Assembly: GCA_002841375.1 (NCBI GenBank)
Contig: PGZO01000007.1
Coordinates: 124,001 to 188,000 of the forward strand
From: Firmicutes bacterium HGW-Firmicutes-7
GTDB taxonomy: Bacteria; Bacillota; Clostridia; Lachnospirales; Vallitaleaceae
Direction of reading: 5' to 3'
Length of the DNA: 64,000 nucleotides
Shown piece after piece: positions 21,243 to 32,546 of the stretch. The translations under genes were made by a program, and so were the position numbers. The notes under the pieces are model-generated. The model did not search any database and had not been told where the DNA came from. It saw nothing but the letters and a program-made list of their open reading frames with translations. Numbering within the stretch: the stretch's first letter is position 1; each line of letters opens with the position of its first letter.

Positions 21243-22097
21243 TTACTTAAGCGCTTCTGCACCACCAACAATTTCTGAAAGCTCTTGTGTGATAGAAGCT
21301 TGACGCGCTCTATTGTATTGTAATGCTAATTTATCGATCATATCGTTTGCGTTATTGGTTGCGGAATCCATAGCTGTCATTCTCGCACCATGCTCACTTG
21401 CAACAGATTCCTTCAAGGCACCATAAATAATACTGTTAATATATTTAGGTATAATTTGATCAAGAACCTCTTCTGCATCAGGTTCATAGTTCATAGGCTC
21501 TTCAACTATTTCCTCTTCGAAATTTCCTGCTTCTAATGGGAGCAGTCTCATTATCTTTGCTTCTTGAGAAATTGAAGAATTAAATCCAGTAAAAGCAATA
21601 TATACTTTATCTGTTTTATTCTCTTTATATAGATTTAAAACTTCATCCCCAATATTTAACGCATCTACATAAGTAGGTACGTCTACAGCATTATGGTGTT
21701 CAGATAAAATTTCAAATCCCTTTTTCTTCAAAATATCGCTTCCCTTTTTACCCGCAGCAATAATGATTACATTTTGATTAATATTCTTTTCTTTACCATA
21801 GATCAATTTGCAAACATTACCGTTATACCCTCCTGCTAATCCTCTGTTTGAAGTAATAACAATATAAGTATGACGATTGCCTTCTCGCTCATGTAATAAG
21901 GGGTGTTTTATATTACCACTCGTCTTAATAATAGAAGAAATAGTGGCATAAATCTTTCTAAAAAATGGTCTTGTTTCTTCTGCTTTAATTTTTGCTTTTT
22001 GTAACTTTGCTGTAGAAACAAGCTTCATTGCTTTAGTAATTTGTCCCGTACTTTGTACGCTCGTTTTTCTTCTTTTAATATCTCGCATGGAGGCCAT
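21243..22097 (-). CDS. atpG: ATP synthase F1 subunit gamma
   Basis: 284 residues. It starts with the family signature MASMRDIKRRKTSVQSTGQITKAMKLVSTAKL, the N-terminal helix of the rotor shaft, and ends with ITQELSEIVGGAEAL, the matching C-terminal helix. The domain between is Rossmann-like, with VITSNRGLAGGYN. It couples rotation of the c-ring to the catalytic head. It lies between atpA and atpD. Confidence 0.96.
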   Translation of the reverse strand: MASMRDIKRRKTSVQSTGQITKAMKLVSTAKLQKAKIKAEETRPFFRKIYATISSIIKTSGNIKHPLLHEREGNRHTYIVITSNRGLAGGYNGNVCKLIYGKEKNINQNVIIIAAGKKGSDILKKKGFEILSEHHNAVDVPTYVDALNIGDEVLNLYKENKTDKVYIAFTGFNSSISQEAKIMRLLPLEAGNFEEEIVEEPMNYEPDAEEVLDQIIPKYINSIIYGALKESVASEHGARMTAMDSATNNANDMIDKLALQYNRARQASITQELSEIVGGAEALK

Positions 22098-22124
22098 TTT
22101 TTTACACCTCTTTATCTAGATTTT

Positions 22125-24242
<2,118 letters not shown>

Positions 24243-24255
<13 letters not shown>

Positions 24256-24839
24256 GTCTCTTCACCCATTTCGTTAATTGCTTTTTCAAACAATTCATTT
24301 CTTGCTAGCTCTGTCATAGAAGCTGCTACAAATTTGCTTGCCATCAAAGTTGCTACCTCTATGATTTCTTTTCTAACATCATCTCTTGCTTTTTCTTTCT
24401 CTCTTTCAATGGCTAGCGCGGCTCTTGCATGAATTCTATCCGCCTCTTGTCTAGCTTCATGAAGTATTTTATTTTCTTGAGTAACGGCAGCTTGTCTTGC
24501 TTGAGTTAAAATATCTTCAGCTTCTTTATTAATTTCAGAAATTTTAAGCTCGTATCCTTTTTTTAGAGCTAACGCTGTTTCCGTTTCTCTCTTAATTGTT
24601 TCGTATTCATTTGCAATCGTTTCTTTTCTTTTTACAAGAATATCTTTTACTGGTTTAAATAGCAGCTTTCCAAGGATTGCAAAAAGCAACAGACCAGTGA
24701 TCATATGAATCCCCGTTTGAATAAGAAGTTGTTGATCAAATCCAAGAATTCTTGCTTTTTCTGAAACGTCAGCAGTTGTATTCGTTAACAAGACATTACT
24801 TGCTAAAAAGTTTTCAACACTACTTAATAAAGCATTCAA
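24243..24839 (-). CDS. atpF: ATP synthase Fo subunit b
   Basis: 198 residues, starting with TTG at 24839, 9 bases after GGAGG; no ATG is available in frame nearby. About 38 extra residues precede the membrane helix (HMITGLLLFAILGKLLFKPVKDIL), which is longer than in Bacillus b subunits. A long charged coiled coil with heptad-like Ala/Glu/Arg content follows. It forms the peripheral stalk that holds the head. A single b gene is present, so a homodimer is expected. Confidence 0.92.
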
Positions 24840-24896
24840 AATTACTTTCCTCCTTTCGTAAAAGTGTAAAAGGGTCTATCCCAAATTACACATTTA

Positions 24897-25190
<294 letters not shown>

Positions 25191-25229
25191 TTAAATTTTA
25201 AATGAATTTTAATTAACGCCAATTTTGTA

Positions 25230-25799
<570 letters not shown>

Positions 25800-25809
25800 C
25801 TACTACTTT

Positions 25810-26541
25810 CTATTCCATAGCACCTGAAACGAAAGTCATACTCAGCATAATAAAAATAAATGATTGCAATACCCCTGCGAAGACATCGAAATAGCCATGA
25901 AGAGCAACCGGTATCCCCAACAATGCAAACCAAGGTAAATTCCAATAAAGACCCATAATAATGGTGCCTCCTAAGATATTACCAAATAAACGGAAGCTTA
26001 ATGAAATAGGATTAGCAAGTTCTCCAATGATGTTCAATGGTGTTAACAAAAATATAGGTTCTGTTAAACCTTTCAACCAATTTTTTACGCCTTTACTTTT
26101 AATACCATAGCCTTGTGTCATAAAAAATGTCATAAGTGCTAAAGATAAAGTCACTGCAATATCTGCAGTTGGTGGTCTCATAAAAGTAAATGGTAGCTGT
26201 TTGTCTAACGGTGTACTCGCTACAATATTTGGACCTAAAAACAATCCTGAAAGATTAAAAAATAGAATGTAAATAAACATAGCACCATAAAATGATGAAA
26301 ATTTCGGACCATACTTACCCATCGTTGATGAAGTAAATGAACCAAACGCTTCAACAAAAAATTCTACAACATTCTGTACACCTGACGGGACTTTCTGTGG
26401 ATTTCTAAAAGCCAGTCTGATCAATACGGCACCAAGAATTATAAAACTACAGATAAACCATGAATTAATCATTGACTCTGTAATCCATATTTCAATACCA
26501 AAGATATGAATGACCTTGGCAACATGAATATTAAAATCCAT
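25810..26541 (-). CDS. atpB: ATP synthase Fo subunit a
   Basis: 243 residues from the ATG at 26541, which follows AAAGGAGGTGG; a further upstream in-frame start overlaps this ribosome site. Five or six membrane helices are visible. The essential Arg lies in NPISLSFRLFGNILGGTII. The segment LNIIGELANP precedes it as in the family. It forms the half-channels through which ions enter and leave the c-ring. It is preceded by a 285-base gap after atpI that may hold an additional promoter. Confidence 0.95.
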   Translation of the reverse strand: MDFNIHVAKVIHIFGIEIWITESMINSWFICSFIILGAVLIRLAFRNPQKVPSGVQNVVEFFVEAFGSFTSSTMGKYGPKFSSFYGAMFIYILFFNLSGLFLGPNIVASTPLDKQLPFTFMRPPTADIAVTLSLALMTFFMTQGYGIKSKGVKNWLKGLTEPIFLLTPLNIIGELANPISLSFRLFGNILGGTIIMGLYWNLPWFALLGIPVALHGYFDVFAGVLQSFIFIMLSMTFVSGAME

Positions 26542-26826
26542 TACTTTCCACCTCCTTTGCATAAAAATGAAATATATATAAAAAGTTACATAATCCCATT
26601 ATGTTAATTCTAAAAAACATTTTATTGTCAAAAAATGTTTTCATTGAATTTAAGTATCTTCTAATGAATTATGTAACTCTAAACCTTCTCCAATTAGGTC
26701 AAAGTCTTAATATATAGGAGTCTTGCTCCCTTATGTAGAAAATTGGCTATATCCTCTTTTCCAATTACACATATAGAATTTTTTTATAGTTCATTCAAAG
26801 GACACTTGCCCTCGAGATTTGTTAGA
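26542..26826. other. atpI-atpB intergenic region
   Basis: 285 bases inside the atp operon, AT-rich. A minus-strand TTGACA at 26631-26626 with a loose TTAACA about 18 bases on could be a secondary promoter. An AAAACATTTT/AAAATGTTTT inverted repeat surrounds it. No gene was seen. Confidence 0.35.
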
Positions 26827-27261
26827 TTAAAAATCGCTGTTTTCTTCTTCATCGTCTTCCCATACCTGGAATTCTACAGACCCATCCTTTGGTGTTGGTT
26901 TCTCTTTGTAACCTTGCCAATAGGCTGCTGCTTTCATTGACAATAGACCAATAATTACCCCACCAATATTAATTGTTGGTTCTAATGCGCCAACAAAAAG
27001 TACGATTAATGTAAGTAAATACCTAATGGTATAATGCAATGTCGCATAACTCTCTGCTGATTTCCTTTTCTTAACAATCGCTTTATCAAACGTTGTTTGC
27101 ATTAGTTGAATTTTAAGGATAGTGAAAACACCACCTAGTGCTAATCCTTTGCCGTATGCAGCCCAATCATTCACAAAAAACAATCCTATAAAAAAAGAAG
27201 CAGCAATTATTATTATTACTTTGATGGCTAGCGCACCTACAATAGAATGTTTTGAATTCAT
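26827..27261 (-). CDS. atpI: ATP synthase subunit I (AtpI)
   Basis: 144 residues with four predicted transmembrane helices and an acidic tail (WEDDEEENSDF). This is the usual layout of the ATP synthase I family. AtpI proteins assist c-ring assembly, and here this may matter because two different c subunits must be combined. The start overlaps the atpZ stop by 4 bases (ATGA). Confidence 0.8.
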   Translation of the reverse strand: MNSKHSIVGALAIKVIIIIAASFFIGLFFVNDWAAYGKGLALGGVFTILKIQLMQTTFDKAIVKKRKSAESYATLHYTIRYLLTLIVLFVGALEPTINIGGVIIGLLSMKAAAYWQGYKEKPTPKDGSVEFQVWEDDEEENSDF

Positions 27262-27494
27262 TTTTTGGGAGCCTTCTTTCCATTTGGATTCTTCTTAACG
27301 CTCAGTACATATAAATTTCTAAATGCAGTCATTACACCTAAAACTGTAAAGACTAATAAGAAAATAATATTCGTTCCAATCAGTTTATCTAAATAACTTC
27401 CTAGTAGTATACATCCAATAATTGGTATGGCCATAAGAAATCCTACTTGAGATATAAGCGATAGATTCTTAAGTACACTATAATCAAATTTCAT
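27258..27494 (-). CDS. atpZ: AtpZ/AtpI-family small membrane protein
   Basis: 78 residues from the ATG at 27494 (MKFDYSVLKNLSLISQVG). A start at 27512 would lie at the transcription start and is unlikely. It has two transmembrane helices (GFLMAIPIIGCILLGSYLDKLIGTN, IIFLLVFTVLGVMTAFRNLY) and a basic tail, the pattern of the AtpZ/F0F1-ATPase chaperone family. It is the first gene of the atp operon. It has been proposed to function with AtpI in assembly or Mg2+ handling. Confidence 0.75.
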   Translation of the reverse strand: MKFDYSVLKNLSLISQVGFLMAIPIIGCILLGSYLDKLIGTNIIFLLVFTVLGVMTAFRNLYVLSVKKNPNGKKAPKK

Positions 27495-27520
27495 ATAAAC
27501 ACTACCTTCCACAATACAAC

Positions 27521-27549
27521 ATTATACCCATAAATGGATTATATGTCTA
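27521..27549 (-). promoter_or_regulatory. Promoter of the atp operon
   Basis: On the minus strand, TAGACA (27549-27544) and a perfect TATAAT (27526-27521) are 17 bases apart. Transcription would start near 27514, just before the GGAAGG ribosome site of atpZ. Confidence 0.75.
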
Positions 27550-27609
27550 TGCTTTTTTGATAATTTAAGATAATTTTTTCACAATACGCTTTTTGGTGTA
27601 TTCTTTGAC

Positions 27610-28740
27610 TTAATTACTTTGGGCCCCTGATATGGATGCTAGTATCGCTTTTACTATTCGATCAGAAGCATGACCATCTCCATAAGGGTTTGTTGCATTT
27701 GCCATCTGCTCATATGCATCTTTATCTTTAAGGAGTTGCTCTGTCATTTGATAGATAGTTTCCTCCTCTGTACCGGCTAACTTCAGTGTGCCTGCCAAGA
27801 CACCTTCTGGCCTTTCTGTAACATTTCGAAGTACTAAAACAGGCTTGCCCATTGAAGGTACTTCTTCTTGTAACCCCCCTGAATCTGTTAAAACTAAATA
27901 AGATCGATTCAGTAGGTTGTGCATATCTTTTATCTCAAGTGGCTCCAACAAATGAACATTATCCAAGCCTCCCAATAGATCAAATGCAGTGTTTTTAACT
28001 GCAGGATTAGGATGAACTGCATAGACTATTTCTACATCTGAAAAATTAAGCGCAATCTTCTTAACTGCATTACAAATATTAATAAGTGGCTGCCCCAGAT
28101 TCTCTCTTCTATGAGCAGTTAAAGTTATTACCCGTTTATTTTTATAGTCAATTGTATTCAATTGATTTACAGAAAAGACATAATCATCAGATATCGTAGC
28201 GCTTAGTGCATCGATTACCGTATTGCCTGTGACAAAAATATAACTATCTTTGACCCCCTCCGCAAGCAAATGCTCTTTCGATGTTTGAGTAGGTGCAAAA
28301 TGCAAATCTGTAATTGCACCTGTTAACTTTCGATTCATTTCTTCTGGAAAAGGCTCATATTTATTATAAGTTCTTAATCCTGCTTCTACATGTCCTACCT
28401 TAACTTGTTGATAGTAGGCCGCTAATGCCCCTGCAAAGGTTGTTGTTGTGTCTCCATGTACTAAAACAATGTCTGGTTTAGCTTGAATAATAACGTCTTG
28501 GAGTCCTTCTAACGCCCTCGTAGTGATTTGAGTTAATGTTTGATTTGCTTTCATAATATTCAAATCATAGTCTGGTTTAATGTCAAAAACTTCTAATACT
28601 TGATCTAGCATCTGTCTATGTTGTGCTGTAACACATACAATACTCTCCATACCCTTTGTTTTTTCAATAGCTTTAACAACTGGACCCATTTTTATGGCTT
28701 CTGGTCTTGTTCCAAAAATACTCATCACTCGAATTGACAT
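27610..28740 (-). CDS. wecB: UDP-N-acetylglucosamine 2-epimerase (non-hydrolysing)
   Basis: 376 residues from the ATG at 28740 (MSIRVMSIFGTRPEAIKM); the 29 codons upstream do not fit the family. Signature segments: GTRPEAIKMGPV, CVTAQHRQMLDQVL, HVEAGLRTYNKYEPFPEEMNR, LTAHRRENLG and TDSGGLQEE. It interconverts UDP-GlcNAc and UDP-ManNAc for wall teichoic acid or surface polysaccharide. It lies between the atp promoter and a divergent ACT gene, and the tagO/wecA-like gene is nearby, which supports a role in polymer linkage-unit synthesis. Confidence 0.93.
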   Translation of the reverse strand: MSIRVMSIFGTRPEAIKMGPVVKAIEKTKGMESIVCVTAQHRQMLDQVLEVFDIKPDYDLNIMKANQTLTQITTRALEGLQDVIIQAKPDIVLVHGDTTTTFAGALAAYYQQVKVGHVEAGLRTYNKYEPFPEEMNRKLTGAITDLHFAPTQTSKEHLLAEGVKDSYIFVTGNTVIDALSATISDDYVFSVNQLNTIDYKNKRVITLTAHRRENLGQPLINICNAVKKIALNFSDVEIVYAVHPNPAVKNTAFDLLGGLDNVHLLEPLEIKDMHNLLNRSYLVLTDSGGLQEEVPSMGKPVLVLRNVTERPEGVLAGTLKLAGTEEETIYQMTEQLLKDKDAYEQMANATNPYGDGHASDRIVKAILASISGAQSN

Positions 28741-28827
28741 ATACACGCTTTCCTTTCTATGTAATTTAATTATTATTTCCTTTGTTATATCCTCAACATT
28801 TATTCCTAGATTATACGCTAATATCAT

Positions 28828-28857
28828 TTGCGTTCATAAATTATCCTATGTTATAAT
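28828..28857 (+). promoter_or_regulatory. Promoter of the ACT-domain gene
   Basis: TTGCGT (28828-28833), an 18-base spacer and TATAAT (28852-28857). TTTGGAGGTG follows, before the ATG at 28897. Confidence 0.7.
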
Positions 28858-28896
28858 GTATTATCACGCAAATTTCTTACCTTTGGAGGTGTTTAA

Positions 28897-29376
28897 ATGA
28901 GTATACCCGTCACACATATGAGCATAACTGAAAATGTAACCCTCATAACTTTAATAGCAATACCTACTTCTCAAAGAGTCTTGTCAAGTGTTTTTTTATC
29001 CCTTGCTGAGAAAGAGATTAATGTTGATATGATTAGCCAGACCTCTCCATTAAAGGGAACGATTAATTTATCCTTTACGATACCTGATTCTGACCTCTTT
29101 GCGGCTATACAAGCTTTAAAAGAATACAAAAGTACGATTCCTTCCCTTAGAATTGAAGTGAATTCTAATAATACAAAAATATCCCTCTATGGCGAGGGAA
29201 TGAGAACAACCCCAGGTACTGCGGCTAAAACCTTGCAGTTACTGAGCGATAATATAATCGACGTTGTTATGATCACCACTTCAGAGGTAGATATCTCCTA
29301 TTTGATTTATGCTTCTGATCAAGAAATAGCTGCGAATCTATTTAGAGAATTAATTGAAACTCAGTCCTTAATGTAA
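28897..29376 (+). CDS. ACT-domain regulatory protein, aspartokinase-like
   Basis: 159 residues, probably two ACT domains (about 15-75 and 85-150). Features are VTLITLIAIPTSQRVLSSVFLSLAEKEINVDMISQTS and GTAAKTLQLLSDNIIDVVMITTSEVDISYLI, very like the regulatory C-terminus of aspartate kinases, but without any kinase domain. It probably binds an amino acid or a partner enzyme. It is the only plus-strand gene between 1 and 55.5 kb, has its own promoter and converges on the tagO-like gene. The target is unknown. Confidence 0.7.
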   Translation: MSIPVTHMSITENVTLITLIAIPTSQRVLSSVFLSLAEKEINVDMISQTSPLKGTINLSFTIPDSDLFAAIQALKEYKSTIPSLRIEVNSNNTKISLYGEGMRTTPGTAAKTLQLLSDNIIDVVMITTSEVDISYLIYASDQEIAANLFRELIETQSLM

Positions 29377-29388
29377 AGAGCTTCTTTT

Positions 29389-29424
29389 ATAACAAGAACA
29401 CGTTATTCAACGTGTTCTTGTTCA
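29389..29424. terminator. Bidirectional hairpin between convergent genes
   Basis: A perfect 14-bp stem AACAAGAACACGTT, loop ATTC and its complement (29391-29422). It overlaps the last codons of the minus-strand tagO-like gene and follows the ACT gene by 14 bases. The T-runs are short on both sides. Confidence 0.6.
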
Positions 29425-30488
29425 TTTAATGCTTTTTTCTTCTCTTTTTTTGAAATCAATAAATCAGCAAACCATACAACAGCCATTAACAAAATAATAA
29501 GCAGCGCAAATTTTGTATCATTCATCGCAACCAATATACCCGCAATACCAAACCCGCCACTTATACCATATAGCGTAAGGACGGCTTTTTTGTGGCTATA
29601 CCCTTTGTCAACTAACCGGTGGTGTAAGTGTCCTCTATCGGCCTTCATTACAGGCTGTCTTTTAATAATTCTTCTTAAAATTGCAAAGGCAGTATCAAAA
29701 ATTGGTAGTCCTAGTACAACTATTGCAATAACTAAAGTAATTGCTGTATAGCTTTTTATGAAACCTTTAACTGATATTACCGCTAAGGTAAACCCTAAAA
29801 ATGTTGAGCCCGTGTCTCCCATAAATATTTTAGCCGGATTAAAATTGTGTGGTAAAAATCCCATACACGCACCTGCGAGTGTTGCCGTTAAGAGTACTAC
29901 CATAGGTTCCTTGTAGATGATTGATATAAACATCAAACATAGCGCAGCAATTGAAGATACGCCCGTAGCCAACCCATCTAGTCCATCAATTAAGTTCACG
30001 GCATTCGTTAATCCAATGATCCAAACCACAGTTATAATTTTACTCAAATGTCCAAGCACCAATACGCCACCTGGTGCCCAAGGCCAAGTAACGAGTTCTA
30101 TTGTTGTTCCTGAAAAAACAACTATAAGTGCTGCTAGTACTTGAAAGAATAACTTTACTCTTGCATTTAAATCATAAATATCATCTAATAAACCAACTAC
30201 TGTAATAAGTATACTACCAATAATTAGCCCTATGTAATCTTGAATTCTAAAGTTCTTCATAGTTGGTGCTAATATCAAAACAGTTATTGCAAATCCAAGT
30301 ACAATTGCACTTCCTCCAGCCAATGGCATTGGCTCTTTATGCATACTTCTTGCATTTGGCACTGCAACAGCTCCAACTTTAAATGCAAATTTCTTACTTA
30401 AAGGCGTTAGTAAAAGCGTAACTATAAAAGCCATACCAAAGCCCAAAATATAAATTAAATTGCTATTAATCCCTGCTAACAAATTCAT
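29403..30488 (-). CDS. tagO: Undecaprenyl-phosphate GlcNAc-1-phosphate transferase (TagO/WecA-like)
   Basis: 361 residues with about ten or eleven transmembrane helices. Motifs: DDIYDLNARVKLFFQ, NAVNLIDGLDGLATGVS, NFNPAKIFMGDTGSTFLGF and DRGHLHHRL, the DDxxD, NxxNxxDGxDGL and HxHH signatures of the MraY/WecA family. The HLHHRL loop favours the TagO/WecA/RgpG branch over MraY. It makes the first lipid-linked sugar of teichoic acid or surface glycan. WecB, encoded 0.7 kb away, can supply a later precursor. Confidence 0.88.
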   Translation of the reverse strand: MNLLAGINSNLIYILGFGMAFIVTLLLTPLSKKFAFKVGAVAVPNARSMHKEPMPLAGGSAIVLGFAITVLILAPTMKNFRIQDYIGLIIGSILITVVGLLDDIYDLNARVKLFFQVLAALIVVFSGTTIELVTWPWAPGGVLVLGHLSKIITVVWIIGLTNAVNLIDGLDGLATGVSSIAALCLMFISIIYKEPMVVLLTATLAGACMGFLPHNFNPAKIFMGDTGSTFLGFTLAVISVKGFIKSYTAITLVIAIVVLGLPIFDTAFAILRRIIKRQPVMKADRGHLHHRLVDKGYSHKKAVLTLYGISGGFGIAGILVAMNDTKFALLIILLMAVVWFADLLISKKEKKKALNEQEHVE

Positions 30489-30522
30489 GTTTTCATCTCC
30501 TGTAAAGGATTTTATTGTCGAA

Positions 30523-30975
30523 TTAATTATTGTCCCATCTTACAACCTCAATACTTGCTTCAGATAAAAGCTGAAGGGATAGTTCGTCTGGATAGGCCCC
30601 TTTGTATACTACCCTTTTCAGCCCTGAATTAATAATTAGCTTTGAACATATAGAGCAGGGTTGTGCGGTTACGTATATCGTTCCACCATTGATTGATACA
30701 CCATACATTGCAGCTTGTACAATAGCATTTTGCTCTGCATGTGATGCTCTGCAAAGCTCATGCCTTTCGCCAGATGGAATTTTTAATTCTTGTCGAATAC
30801 AACCAATTTCTGAGCAGTGAACACATCCCGCAGGTGCACCATTATAACCAGTCGTTAGAATTCTTTTATCTTTAACAATCAATGCACCTACTTCTCTCCT
30901 CATACAAGTTGACCGTTCTTTAATCAACTCAACAATATTCATAAAGTATTCATCCCATGTAGGTCTCATATCCAT
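30523..30975 (-). CDS. Deoxycytidylate (dCMP) deaminase
   Basis: 150 residues. Zinc-site motifs are [11 protein letters not shown] and [16 protein letters not shown], with NGAPAG and [19 protein letters not shown] between strands, as in ComEB/dCMP deaminases. It converts dCMP to dUMP for dTTP synthesis. It lies 9 bases after upp and is part of the nucleotide-salvage operon. Confidence 0.9.
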   Translation of the reverse strand: MDMRPTWDEYFMNIVELIKERSTCMRREVGALIVKDKRILTTGYNGAPAGCVHCSEIGCIRQELKIPSGERHELCRASHAEQNAIVQAAMYGVSINGGTIYVTAQPCSICSKLIINSGLKRVVYKGAYPDELSLQLLSEASIEVVRWDNN

Positions 30976-30984
30976 TTTTTCCCC

Positions 30985-31614
30985 CTATTTTGTTCCGTAT
31001 AGACGATCTCCCGCATCTCCAAGACCTGGGATGATATATCCATGCTCATTAAGTTTTTCATCTAAGGATGCAATATATATTTCCACATCTGGATGTTCCT
31101 CTTGCAATCTTTTCATACCTTCAGGTGCAGCAATTAAGCACATAAAATGAATCTTTTTAGCGCCCTTATCCTTAATAAATTGAATCGCTGCTGAAGCAGA
31201 ACCTCCTGTTGCAAGCATTGGATCTAAAACAAATAGTTCCCTCTTTGATGCATCATATGGCAACTTACAGTAATATTCAACTGGATTAAGTGTATCTGGA
31301 TCTCTATATAAACCTATATGACCAACCTTTGCCGTAGGCACCAAGTTTAACATTCCATCTACCATCCCTAGCCCTGCTCGAAGAATTGGAACAATTCCTA
31401 ATGTTTTTCCATCTATTTGTTTGATTTTAGTTGTTGCTAATGGTGTTTCAACCTCGACCTCTTTAAGCTTTAAATTTCTTGTAGCTTCATAACACATCAA
31501 CATTGCAATTTCGGAAACAAGTTCTCTAAATTCTTTAGATCCTGTTGAAGTTTTTCTTAACACACCTACCTTGTGTTGAATGAGGGGATGATCCATTAAA
31601 TGTACGTTTGCCAT
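30985..31614 (-). CDS. upp: Uracil phosphoribosyltransferase
   Basis: 209 residues, the usual length. Features are [16 protein letters not shown], the PRPP-binding [16 protein letters not shown] and a C-terminal [13 protein letters not shown]. It makes UMP from uracil and PRPP. The gene lies between rpiB and dCMP deaminase and before atp, as upp does in Bacillus. Confidence 0.95.
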   Translation of the reverse strand: MANVHLMDHPLIQHKVGVLRKTSTGSKEFRELVSEIAMLMCYEATRNLKLKEVEVETPLATTKIKQIDGKTLGIVPILRAGLGMVDGMLNLVPTAKVGHIGLYRDPDTLNPVEYYCKLPYDASKRELFVLDPMLATGGSASAAIQFIKDKGAKKIHFMCLIAAPEGMKRLQEEHPDVEIYIASLDEKLNEHGYIIPGLGDAGDRLYGTK

Positions 31615-31655
31615 GACTTAACCTCCTAGGGAATTATCCTAATTTATATTTTTAT

Positions 31656-32084
31656 TTATTGTTCTATTTGTTGAATTCGTTTAATATGTCTTTCTTCATT
31701 TGAAAATTCTGTTGAAAGAAAGGTTTCAACTATTTTTTTAGCAACCTCTACTCCGACAACTCTTCCTCCTAAGCACAATACATTCGTGTCATTGTGCTCA
31801 CGTGTCACACCAGCAGTGTAGCAATCGCTACATAATGCAGCTCTAATACCTTTGATTTTATTCGCAGCTATAGAAATTCCAATTCCGGTTCCACAAATTA
31901 GTATTCCTTTGTCGCTTTCATTGCTCAATATAGATTCGCATACACGTTTAGCGTATACAGGATAATCAACAGATTCCTTTGAGTGACATCCAAAATCTAT
32001 AAACTCAATTTGCTTGTCTTTAAGCATTGTAATAAGTTCTTGCTTTAATTCAAAACCACCGTGATCACAACCAATTGCTATCAT
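31656..32084 (-). CDS. rpiB: Ribose-5-phosphate isomerase B
   Basis: 142 residues. Family motifs: IAIGCDHGGFELKQ, VDYPVYAKRVCESI, GILICGTGIGISIAANKIKGIRAAL and EHNDTNVLCLGGRVVG. It interconverts ribulose-5-phosphate and ribose-5-phosphate. It overlaps ywlE by 20 bases; the ywlE-rpiB pair is conserved in Firmicutes. Confidence 0.93.
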   Translation of the reverse strand: MIAIGCDHGGFELKQELITMLKDKQIEFIDFGCHSKESVDYPVYAKRVCESILSNESDKGILICGTGIGISIAANKIKGIRAALCSDCYTAGVTREHNDTNVLCLGGRVVGVEVAKKIVETFLSTEFSNEERHIKRIQQIEQ

Positions 32085-32535
32085 TTGATGTCTCCTTTAG
32101 TTTGTCAATAATTTTAATAATAATACTGCGTAATTGCTTTGCACAATCACAATACACATCTACTTGCATTCCATAAGGATCAACAATATCTCCAACTTCA
32201 CCAATATATTCCTTAATTCCAAAGACGCTACCCACTAAGCTCGGAAATAATTGCAACAAATACTCCTTATGTTTCATCGTCATGGTTAAAACTAATGCAT
32301 CTTCATTTGCATCTATATCATTAAAGTTTTTAGCAATGTGATCTGTAAGGTTTAGCTCATATAGTGCAAGTGCTTTAATTGCATTAGAATGAGCAGGCTC
32401 AGGTTTAATTACCGAAATACCTCTAGATAAAACATCTACTTTTAACCCTTTTTCTTCGGCTATTTTTTCTCCGAGCTTTTCTGCCATAGGGCTTCTGCAC
32501 GTGTTTCCTGTACATACAAAAATTATTTTTTTCAT
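32065..32535 (-). CDS. ywlE: Protein arginine phosphatase YwlE-type (low-MW phosphatase fold)
   Basis: 156 residues from the ATG at 32535 (AAGGTG upstream). The P-loop is CTGNTCRSPMAE; the Thr before the second Cys is the residue that in YwlE selects phospho-arginine over phospho-tyrosine, where Ile is usual. GDIVDPYG gives the general acid Asp. It would reverse McsB-type arginine phosphorylation. It lies between ywlC and rpiB, as in Bacillus. No arginine kinase is in the window. Confidence 0.85.
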   Translation of the reverse strand: MKKIIFVCTGNTCRSPMAEKLGEKIAEEKGLKVDVLSRGISVIKPEPAHSNAIKALALYELNLTDHIAKNFNDIDANEDALVLTMTMKHKEYLLQLFPSLVGSVFGIKEYIGEVGDIVDPYGMQVDVYCDCAKQLRSIIIKIIDKLKETSNDSNWL

Positions 32536-32546
32536 ACTACACCTTT

